From positions 1 through 32,708 of the forward strand of contig JBNGIQ010003293.1 of the NCBI GenBank assembly GCA_049999765.1: 32,708 bases of DNA, in the 5' to 3' direction. This document shows positions 12,301-24,605 of the stretch, in pieces. Both the position numbers and the translations under genes were made by a program. Below the pieces are notes generated by a model. That model worked only from the letters and a program-made list of their open reading frames with translations. It had not been told where the DNA came from and ran no database searches. This DNA is from Phaeoceros laevis (lineage: Eukaryota > Anthocerotophyta > Anthocerotopsida > Notothyladales). The first letter of the stretch is position 1; each line of letters begins with the position of its first letter.

Positions 12301-12577
12301 CGCACACATGTGTACATTTGTGGGTATGTAGTACTGAACATTTCCTTCCTTATTTGTGAAAATTGAATAGGAAGGAGATGTGGTTTCGAACTAGTTTGAA
12401 GTTAGAAGTTGGTTGTTTCTTGTTGACGACAGGGATGGAGCAAATATGGCCAAGGATGTACACTTGGCCCTCCTTCAAATTCTTCAGCAGCATGGTGGCT
12501 TCAAGGAAAGTATGGCCATCGCTCATTTCAATGAAATGACAAAGCAAGGTCGCTATGTCCGGGACATATGGTCCTAA
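9366..12577 (+). CDS. MTRR: Methionine synthase reductase-like diflavin protein with N-terminal membrane segment
   Basis: Seven exons: 9366-10029, 10151-10281, 10379-10535, 10643-10760, 10875-12114, 12238-12323 and 12433-12577, giving 846 residues. Residues 8-50 are hydrophobic, followed by a Ser/Glu/Lys-rich linker to about 222. The FMN domain has VLYGSQTGN (228-236), SSTGDGDPPENCDRF and LGDSNYTKF. The FAD domain has CRYYSVSS (Arg619-Ser622) and GVCTTWL (653). The NADPH domain has GPGTGVAPFRGFLQER (from 700) and a C-terminal VRDIWS. Segments such as ADEVEGLEDAVDKWTAGLW, CNPPLAHLFDSLPPL and GTLTHFEVAFSR resemble methionine synthase reductase more than cytochrome P450 reductase (TYGDGEPT) or NDOR1/TAH18. 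The animal enzyme passes electrons from NADPH to reactivate oxidised cob(II)alamin on methionine synthase. Intron 1 has the least certain acceptor, because the frame is open from 10066. Confidence 0.83.
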
Positions 12578-12771
12578 TTCCCAGGGGCCCAATCATTCGG
12601 ACAGTATTCAACCGGTCTCTCATTTTTCCGCACTTGGTAATAATCTTAAACTAGCTCTTTGTTCCAGCAGCTTGCTGGAGCTGTAGGGTTTACCGGCAGC
12701 AGAAGTGTGGAGTGTTCATTGTTGCGTGTTTGCGAAGTTGCAAACTTTCTCTCAAGACGATGATTCTTCCG

Positions 12772-15700
12772 CTAGAGCGGCAAAGGTTTTTGCAGAATGA
12801 ATGTGTGTGCTACTTGGCTGCCTGTGGTGGGCACTGACCCATTTCCTGCCGCCACGAACTGCAGGAGAAGATCGGGATTAGGGGCAAGCAAAGAAGGTGA
12901 CCACTAGCCTGCCAGGGAAACGTAGAAGGCTTACATCAAAGGTCAGCTGTGTATTATTGCCCGCTGGTTCCACTGAGATTCTGGCATACCCATATTCTTT
13001 TCCCCTGAAGATGCTCCAAACTTCAGGCTGCGCATATCATAAGAAGAATTCTCAGCACTGTATAAGGATGAAGACCGAGAAAGGTCATTGGAACACGCAA
13101 GTAAAGATTTACTTACATTATCCTCAAAGTCCGTCAAAGTGAAGCCTCCCATTCCTACGACGGCGTGGATAGGAGCTGGACTGCCGTCGGCAATGCAGCT
13201 GTTCTGGTAGACAGGGCACGTGCGCTCGAAATTGTGAACATGGCCCCACAAGGCCAGATCGACCTGGATGATGGTGGGTTGTTAGAACCTTGCATGTGCT
13301 ATTAAGCAGGACAATCCATGATAATGCGGAGTAGTACCTGCCCTTTCAGAAGGAGAGGCTCGACAGCTGCTACAAAGTCCTCGTCCACATCTTGTGGCAG
13401 CAAATTGTCGAACGCACCAGGCTTTCTAGAAGAGTACATGGGCCTGTGCCTGCACAGCATGAAACATGGCGGTGAGATTCTGCATTGGCGGGGGTACAAT
13501 CGAGCTAAACAGAGCTTACCCTGCGAAGAGCAGCCATGGTGTGCGTCTTCGATCGACTGATTTCAAGTCAGACTGGATCCAGAGATACTGCCAACACAGT
13601 TGCAAAACACTGCATTTTAAAACACGGCGGATAGGGCATTGTTCGTTTAGTAGCTCGTTAAAGCCTCCTCACCTGCTCGGAATCAACTGACCAGTCGTGT
13701 TCGGTAGAAATGATTGTGAAATGCACAGGCCCGAACTCAATCGAGTACCAAGGCTTGTCCTGCGCCAGTACAGGCATTTGGAAGTACTTTTCGTAGGGAA
13801 CTCCACATTCGCCGCCGGAATCTGGAGTGATGTAGTAGGATCCAGAACCTGGAAAGTCCCTGCCTCACACATCATGAATCCACATCAGAACCAAGGTCTG
13901 CAGATATACAGCAAGTTCCTATTGTCCTTCGCAATCACTGACGTTTATATTTGCTTACCGTTCGTGGTTGCCGATAGCTGTCATGTAGGGGACGTGCGAA
14001 GCCACAGGGGTGATCATTTCCAGGAAAGAATCCCATTCCACAAGAAACCCAGTGGCGTAACTGATATCCCCAATGTGGAAGACAACATCCACGTTATTGT
14101 TGGCCACTTCTTGGGCAACTGCGTCTGTGACTGTTAGAGCTCCTGGCTGCTCAAAGATGTTAGTATCCCGATGATCTGAACTCCGCATTTTAGCATTATT
14201 CAGGTGAGTGGACTGCTCACCTGGATGTAATGCTCAAGGGCGCTGTCCCGCTCAGATTTGCCCATGTCCCCGTAGATGATGATTTGTAGGCTATTTGAGC
14301 CTGCCGCTGGTGGCGTTCTGAAGCTTGTGACTGGGCTCCATCCCACGGTGGCACTGTCACATGACTAAGCCGGTTACACAAGTGGCCATCAAAGAACAGG
14401 GACAGAGCTAACAGTCTAATACTATAATCAAACCTGCCGAAAGAGTAGCTGTAGCTGGTTGAAGGGGCTAATCCTGTGATCAGTGCGCTGTGGATGTATC
14501 CGGGATTATGCCACCCAAAATCGTTGGCCGGAGAAAGGTCAGCTGCAAGTACATTCTCCAAGTCAATCAACGAAACGCTTAGGTGCTGACATGCAATCTG
14601 TCTGTAATTCTACCCTGACACAGTGTTCTTGGTTTTGCTTACTGCACATGTCGTCAGAAGAGAATGAGGTGACGGAAGAAAGTGCCTGATCTTGACCCCA
14701 CTTCACTTGCTGTGGGTCCCCATTGCCGCTTACCCAAGTCACTTTCATCTGCATGTTTCAAACAGTAGATAAACTGCAACCGGTTATGCTTCACAAAAAG
14801 AAATGACCCTGTCCCAACCTTCAAGAATGGAAGATGTCTGCTTACCACGGTTCCCGTTGAGTCGACGCTAGCAAGATGCGGGTATAAGGGGGAGTTCGGG
14901 TTGGCGAAGGAGAGCGTTTCCGAGGTGGCCAGAATGCAAGGAGTGGACACTCCACCGGTGAAGAAGACAAACTTGATGTCTGTCCGGATGTTGATTAGCC
15001 TGAATGTGACACTGCCATTGCATGTCCTCACAATACACAATCCCGCTATTGAGCTCTGGCAATCACTGATTGCACAATTGAGGTAGTTTGGATCCGCACT
15101 GACATACTGGAACTGCACTCATACATGTGCAGCAGGAGTGTTAAACCCTTGGCCGTCCTGAATACTTTGGCAGATTGCCAATTCCAAATTAGCTTTACCT
15201 TGACAGGGTAGTCGCACAGCAGAGGAAGCTCAGCAAGGTCTCCCGTCTCCAAATAAAGAGCTGCATTGAGTGGACAATTGCCAGTGCTGTACTCCACAAA
15301 ATCGATATGCACAGATCACGAAACGTCTATAAATTCAAGGCACAAAGTTGCAACACCAGCGTATGGTGAATTTCATGAAGCAATCGAGAATCTTACTCGG
15401 CATCCGAAGGCGAGATAACCGCAATCCAGTCCTTATCGCTAGGGACCAGAATGCCTGACACAGTCACAGTGACCTCTTGCACATCGTTCAGCGGTCCCGC
15501 TGTGTCCAAGCTGATGGCAAGATACGGGTTTGGATCGCTACAGTCCAGCAGAGACCTGCGGTTGAGAGTCTTGAAGGGGGAAAATTCATGCCCCGCCAGC
15601 TGCACCAGTCCCGTACGATTGTGCCTGCGAAGGTATTGAACGCTGGACTCCCGCTCAACTCCGGAGCCGGTTCCAGGAACCTGCGCCTTCGTGTCCTGGA

Positions 15701-15812
15701 CACGAGCTTCTTCTGGCTGTATCCTCGCTGCATCCGCAGAGCTGTAGGTGGCAGCTAGAAGGACGCAGAGTAACAATGGGAGCACCGATCCTGGCAGGAA
15801 CAAGCCCGCCAT
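12772..15812 (-). CDS. Purple acid phosphatase, large plant type, secreted
   Basis: Thirteen exons: 15812-15397, 15286-15199, 15112-14846, 14748-14643, 14542-14434, 14353-14221, 14146-13959, 13859-13673, 13587-13520, 13449-13338, 13263-13117, 13027-12935 and 12858-12772, giving 666 residues. The ATG at 15812 starts a hydrophobic signal peptide (GSVLPLLLCVLLAATYSSADA). A fibronectin-like N-terminal domain precedes the metallophosphatase domain. All seven dinuclear-metal ligands are visible: GDMG (Asp358), GDISYA (Asp400, Tyr403), GNHER (Asn433), AGHRPMY (His522) and GHVHNFER (His566, His568). PDSGGECGVPYEKYF is typical of high-molecular-weight plant PAPs. It probably hydrolyses phosphate esters outside the cell or in the vacuole. 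The last exon rests on phase and a beta-strand-like tail only, so the C-terminus is less certain. It is convergent with MTRR, with stops 194 bases apart. Confidence 0.9.
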
Positions 15813-16475
15813 CCCTATCAAGTACCGAGGCGTAAGGGCAAGTCTTCAATTCTGCAAACCAGCCAGCAGAACCGAGCAATTGATTCCTCAATTTGCTGCC
15901 TCAAAATTTGCTGTGTGCAGCTGTGCCTTGAGGAATTGTAAGAGTGTCAGCGCCACGATGCAATGCAGGGTGGAGGAAGCGCAGACGCGGAATTCGCGAA
16001 AGTTGGAAGGCCGCCATGAGCAAGCAACGTCTGCGCTGGAGTGTCCCAACCAGGACGTTGCGCGCTCCGTGTAGACTACAATTGCCGGCAGGCACCGTTG
16101 TTCACCGCCACGTGAGCGCGGCATATGTCGGAATCATCTCCGATGCTCCCCCTTTCCGATCTCACATCAGGTGTGTAAACTCCGTCGGTTATCAAATGCG
16201 TGCAAGAAAGAGAAGTGCGAGCCTGGAACTACTTGTCCGGCCCACAAGCTGCCAACATGCACACAGCAGAGGAAAGCGGCAAGACCTGACTTTCACTCTC
16301 TATGGGTGGGTGTGTCACTTCCTCATTGCGTAAACATTTACCTTTACCAATCGGTAGCTGACGAGTTGACGTCCATCTCGGGGCATCGGTCGGCTATTTC
16401 CCTCCTTGCTACGCTTATAGCTGGAATCCGTGGAGATGTTTGAATTAAATTAACAGATATTTTCGGACATGGATA
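15813..16475. other. Intergenic region upstream of the phosphatase
   Basis: It separates the start of the minus-strand phosphatase from the tRNA gene. It should contain the phosphatase promoter. I see no coding segment with recognisable similarity on either strand and no clear TATA box. Confidence 0.5.
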
Positions 16476-16558
16476 CCGACTTTAGCTCAGTTGGTAGAGC
16501 GGAGGACTGTAGTGGGGCAGATATCCTTAGGTCGCTGGTTCGAATCCGGCAAGTCGGA
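16476..16558 (+). tRNA. tRNA-Tyr (GUA) with a 10-base intron
   Basis: The acceptor stem CCGACTT (16476-16482) pairs fully with AAGTCGG (16551-16557), followed by discriminator A at 16558. The D arm (GCTC-AGTTGGTA-GAGC) contains the A box. The anticodon GTA is at 16509-16511 with G37 after it. The T arm CTGG-TTCGAAT-CCGG provides the B box. The anticodon stem closes only if 16513-16522 (TGGGGCAGAT) is removed, directly 3' of position 37, the canonical intron site of nuclear tRNA-Tyr. The mature length is then 73. No T-run terminator follows immediately. Confidence 0.96.
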
Positions 16559-16860
16559 GATCACGCCTGAAGAAAGGTTTGTTCTTTATTTTCCGTCTGA
16601 AGACTCTGAACGAATCTAGACAACGATAAATACAGTCGAGGAACAAAAACAGAGACGAGAGCAAAAACGACAGGCCGCGGGTTCGGCGGATACAGCTACA
16701 ACATTACGCAGGTTCAGTAGCATCGACCTTGGGGTAAAGACGCATGGCCACCACATCTTCCAGCTTACTAAGTCCTATGTACCGTCTTACTAAAGAATCG
16801 CATTACAATGGTCCTTGTATAACTCTCAAGCCCCGCCTACATTCTAGGCATCGTGTTTCC
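16559..16860. other. Region between tRNA-Tyr and the PRP43 stop codon
   Basis: About 300 bases, presumably the 3' untranslated region of the minus-strand helicase gene plus the tRNA trailer. No gene is seen. Confidence 0.5.
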
Positions 16861-20129
<3,269 letters not shown>

Positions 20130-20863
20130 CGCCACAGACAGACTAGGGTTTTCGACCGTGTAGAGCAGGAGCCGCCCAGAGACGCGGCTGATGCACACTC
20201 CGTATTATTGTCCTTACTGCGAAATGCAAATAGTGTTCATGCCGTAGTTCCCTACTGCCCGATTCCACATGAAGGAAGTCCACCTAGGCCATTAAGCTCG
20301 TCCCTTCGAGCAGGGGCGCCGCCTTCCTACGCGCAAAACCTTCACAAACCAAAACTGGAAAGAAAAGACTGGGGGGCTAATTCCTTTATTCGAACACCAA
20401 CGAAGAAAAACAAATTTTCTCTCTCTTGCTTGGACAATAAGCTAGCGTAATGCACACGGCTAAATTTGGGAAAGGAGGCAATTTGAGTGCTTGTTGCTCG
20501 AAAGAGTTTCATACGAGCAGGCACAAGGACATGCTCAATGATGAGCGTGGGCTGTTCCAAGCTTACCGGCATCAACGGGGTTGTCGACAGAAGTGGACGA
20601 AACGAATGAGCACCACATTACCTGCAAGCAGCTGCCAAGCACTGTGTAGACCTAGAAATGAGCAAATGAGTGACGAGTGCCACAACTGAATCTCTATAAA
20701 TATACTTGTTTTCTTCTTCTACCTACTCTAGCAGGAAATACACTCACTAACAACACCAAGCTTTATGCTTTATGGGATTTGTATACGCTTTACCCTAATT
20801 AGGGTTTCGAACCTGCATCTCCAAACTCCTCAAGCTACTCTTAGCCTTTTTAATTGCATCCAA

Positions 20864-21212
20864 TAGCCTATAGACTTTGTGACAACCATATGTATAGACA
20901 AGCTAGCAGTCTACTCTCGTCCGTATTGGCATGGACCAAAAGGCAAAGCTTAAAGCCTAGAGAATTTGTGACAACCATATATAGACAATCTAGCAATCTA
21001 CTCTCGGTCATGTATTGTCATGGACCAGCGATTATTTGACCCATACAAATCTTTAAAGCCTATAGACTTTATGACAACCATATATATAGACAAGTTAGCA
21101 GTCTACTCTAGGTGCCGTATTGTCATGGACCAAAGCTTAACGACCCATAAACCAGTCTACTCTGGGTGCCGTATTGTCATGGACCAAAGCTTAATGACCC
21201 ATAAACTTTAGT
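20864..21212. repeat. Imperfect tandem repeat array, about 90-100 bp unit
   Basis: Three longer copies begin at about 20864, 20952 and 21055 (AGCCTATAGACTTTRTGACA, CCATATATAGACAA, CAGTCTACTCT, GTATTGTCATGGACCA). A partial fourth copy at 21154-21210 carries only the second half (AGTCTACTCTGGGTGCC to GACCCATAAAC). The last two copies are the most alike, suggesting recent unequal crossover. Confidence 0.85.
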
Positions 21213-23116
21213 CGCTGGCACAGATTAAAATCTCAAGATGTTGGATATCTCAACATGTTTGATCCTCATTCATTTATAGCTCCTCATCTAGCCCCAGCTC
21301 CCTAACCTACCATTAATAGAAATAAGTAGAAGTACTAGGTATAACTAAGCAAGTACAAGAAGAGGAAGAACACCTTTATTATGGGTCCTTGGAGCACATT
21401 TTGTGATAGTTCCTCACGAGACATACAAGTAGGACCATTTTTACATAGTAAAAATGATGAACATCCATCATGGTGTAGGGACACAAGGCTACAGGAAAGG
21501 GGATACTCAGGTACGAGGCACCTGGACATGATGTGGGGTTTCTAGATTCGCAGCTCGATGGTGGGTACCTAAAACTAAAACACTATGTAGAGGTATCTAT
21601 TGCATGGAGTGAAAACTCACACGTTTGCTGACATATGCATTTGCGAATAGGATTGCCAGTGTGTGCATGTGAAATAAAAGTGATGGGATGGGATGGGTAT
21701 ACATTCTCAAATGTATACAAAAATGAAGTGAGGAACTTGCTAACCACTCACTCACACAATTGATAAAAAAGCTATAAAGGCACTCATCAATGTGATGAAA
21801 ATAAAGATTCATTTTTACTATTTAATCACCTGGGAATGAGTTGAAGTAAAGTTTTTTAGAAAGAACATGAGCATGAGAATAGCAGTAGTTCTTTTTTTCA
21901 ATTATTTATGCTTTTTTTTACTAAATTTAACCAAAACATACTCTTTCCACCAAAAACCCAATGGGCCATACTGTTTAGCCTAATAGGATAAAAATATCCT
22001 TTTGGGAACTTAATGCGCTCTAAAGAAACTTGTCCAAGGTCTTGACTTAAAAAAAACCCACATTTTGTATCGTTGGTAGAGCTCGATGCACTCTATTCAA
22101 ATGGTGTAGGGGAATACATAATTTGAGGTCGGCAACCATGTTAAAGATGGACGAAAATATGAAACAACACCAAGCGGACCGTTATGGGATCGACACCCCA
22201 AGGAAGTTAAGTCGCCACAAGTAATGGGTTTTTTCACGGGTTTAAGTCTTTAAGAGAGTTGGGTATCAAAGGGTTAATGTATTTTCTAATAATGCGTTTT
22301 GGCACACTAATTATACTAGTTAAATTATGCATTTTCATGAAAATCATGAATTTTTTAGTTCGACATAGGAGATATAAATTAATTAATGCTGAACTAGTAT
22401 TGGGGTACCAACATTAAAAAATTGAACTTTTCAACTTTGAATATTTGAAGCAAGATAATTGTGGGTGAAATATATGCACTATGTCCATCTTCATAACTTG
22501 GTTTTGAAGCAAGACAAAAAAAACTACCAATTCATATGTACGCGCGTGTGTATAGTTTTAGGAAGTTGATGGTTCCAAACATGACCCCCTTGCTTTATGT
22601 ACTAGTTAGGAGACTCGTATAATCTTCTTTCATTCAATTACTAAAGCAAACTGGAAGTACTAAATCGTCCATTGGTCCGTCTTCTCATGCAATTCCAAGT
22701 GGAGTTAACCAAGTTTGTATTTGTTTGAAGTTTGTTATTTCTTACTATACTATTAAGCTACTTTAATTTATAAAAATCTCACCTTGCCCGGCTACCGATT
22801 ACTGGAATGCAAGGGCTAGAAAACCTCCTACCCTACTTACCTCCTAGTCCCACGCTTGGAGAGTTTTCTAAGAGTGCAGGTTTTTAGCAACTAAGTGGTT
22901 AGATTTGACATAGAGCTGGAACTGATTTTAGTCTGCTACACACTCTGATATTAGCCAATATTTAGTTTACTACATACAACCAAGTCGTGGGATACAATGT
23001 GACCACAAGGTGGCGTCTCATCTTGTGTAGTGTGGATTTTACTGTGTAACACTTGAAGTTTCATTGCTTTCCTCGAACTTGTTTCCAATTGGATTTTCCA
23101 AACTTCAAGAACGTCA

Positions 23117-23158
23117 GTCACCTAGGGCTGGATGTCCCATCACCTAGGGCTGGACATC
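23117..23158. repeat. Short tandem duplication
   Basis: TCACCTAGGGCTGGA occurs twice about 22 bases apart, each copy followed by a close variant of TGTCCCA or CATCGTG. It lies in AT-rich intergenic DNA; no function is seen. Confidence 0.6.
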
Positions 23159-23411
23159 GTGTTCACCACATCTTCATGGAGAAACTTATATTCAAATTGA
23201 ATCATCAGGAGGGACCTTTATATGTTGTGCTAGGAAGAAGAAGAAGTTTAGTTTTAGTGTTTGCTTGGAGAAAAGCACACACCACGACGAAATGAAAGGT
23301 GACAACATACCGCAAAAGGTGCGAAACATGAGACTCTTTATTTCAACGCAGGAAACATGAGACTTGGTAAGTGTAATAGAGTAACTAGAGTTGGGCTTAC
23401 ATGGAATTGTC

Positions 23412-24024
23412 CTATTGGCAACGGAGGGGGAACATAATAGGGGTCGAAATTTGAAAATATCCGACGACTAGAGCGTGAGTGTTCTTGAAGGCGATTCCGG
23501 CCTGTGAGCGTCCAGCTTCCGTGAAATGAATTAGGGTTTCGAGGAGTGCCAAGGATAGCTCCTCCTTCTTGCCATCAGCGGGGAGAGCAAGGAATTTGGG
23601 GCACCCTATAGGCAGCAAGCTAGGAGGGTTTAATCACACTGTGAATGCATTCGAGTATCTCGTAGTTACCCTTCTCCACCTCGTAGCCTGCCTGCAGCTT
23701 GGGGTTTTCTCAGAGCATGCCTTGTCCAACAGTACTGAGTGCTGCAGCCATGATGCAGACGAGCAACACGAAGAGTGGTAGTTCAGCCGAGGATCAGGAC
23801 GATTGAACGGCATGTTGTTGGATGTGTAAAACATGGCAGACAAATCACAACCGAAGAACCCTAAACCCTAAACTCACCCTTCGCCTGGCCTGGCTACGTT
23901 TCCGTTTCTGCTGCTGCTGCTTCAAGGCCGTGTTCAGTGCTTGATTCATGGCTTCCAGCTGGCCGTTGGGCCTGTCATGTGCCTGAGCTGGAGGGGAGGG
24001 GCTTCGGTATATCATCTGCTGCAT
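23412..24024 (-). pseudogene. Unresolved minus-strand gene or pseudogene
   Basis: Three minus-strand segments look coding. At 24024-23878, a start codon opens MQQMIYRSPSPPAQAHDRPN, with a Gln- and Lys/Arg-rich nuclear-localisation-like end (KRKRSQARRR) and a clean GTGAGT donor in phase 0. Near 23700-23630 there is AGYEVEKGNYEILECIHSV. At about 23608-23412 there is GCPKFLALPADGKKEELSLA, then LLETLIHFTEAGRSQ. The last two segments are adjacent but in different frames, offset by one base at a run of C within about 23620-23640, with too little room for an intron. This suggests a frameshifted pseudogene or a sequence error. I do not recognise the family. It is head-to-head with EPL1. Confidence 0.3.
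23857..23874. promoter_or_regulatory. Telo-box (interstitial telomere-like motif)
   Basis: Two consecutive copies of the plant telomere-type word, AACCCTAAACCCTAAACT, lie beside the splice donor of the unresolved minus-strand gene. Telo-boxes of this form are common in promoters and first introns of plant growth and translation genes. Here it is either a regulatory element or a small interstitial telomeric repeat. Confidence 0.5.
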
Positions 24025-24605
24025 GGAGACTTGCAGGGTTTGGAGTGAAGAGGCTGGTGATGCCAAGTGGCTTTGACTTAGGCTTGGTTAGCTTCTGTCA
24101 AGTACCGACCATGATGGATGCCCGATGTTCGCTGCGATTGTGGAGACGTACCATGCGGGTGTCGAAATGGAGCTAAGTTGGCTTCAGTGGTCACAGATGA
24201 GGGCGCATTCCTCGGGATTGTGCAACATCTCGAGGAGCCCGGCTCTCCAGCAGCTGCTCATCCCACTGTTGAAAGCCCATCCCGGGCTTTGGAAAGCCCA
24301 GAGCTCGCTGGTTGATTCTCAGTTTTCTGCTCTCTAGGGTTGGAAATTTTAGTCAGCTCCAAGTGTGGCGGGATAGGGTAGTGAGTCCGAGACATCGCTG
24401 ATCGTCGCTCGCCATTGTTGAGATTGGGAATTTCATTGCTTGATTCTGGAGGACATGATTACTAATCGGCCATCAGCTCTCGTGTAGATTCTCGGGTCGA
24501 AACATGTGGGAATTGCAGCATAGTCCCTCTTTTTGAATATATCGCATCCGGTTTGGTCTGGGATGAGCGCTGATAGGGTTGGGGTTAAAAGGGTGATGAG
24601 CGGAC

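Larger units (their letters stand above)
20130..23411. other. AT-rich intergenic region with repeats
   Basis: The first few hundred bases hold the PRP43 promoter. From about 20.7 kb the sequence is AT-rich, with a long imperfect tandem array (20864-21212) and many short frames without coding character. At 20792-20805 there is a 14-base perfect palindrome, ACCCTAATTAGGGT. Near 22.1-22.3 kb the texture (AGTCGCCAC, then GGGTTTTTTCACGGG) resembles decayed plant repeat DNA. I could not find paired long terminal repeats, a polyprotein frame or a transposase. Confidence 0.55.

Noticed and set aside
12578-12771. Regulatory overlap between MTRR and the phosphatase
   Set aside because: The stops are 194 bases apart, so the 3' ends may overlap as transcripts, but nothing in the sequence shows this beyond ordinary convergent spacing.
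22066-22092. TGGTAGAGCTCGATGC resembling a tRNA D arm
   Set aside because: No matching acceptor, anticodon or T arm nearby.
21240-23300. Possible LTR retrotransposon in the AT-rich spacer
   Set aside because: I looked for paired long repeats, a tRNA primer-binding site and Gag/Pol motifs and found none; only vague resemblance to plant repeat DNA remains.
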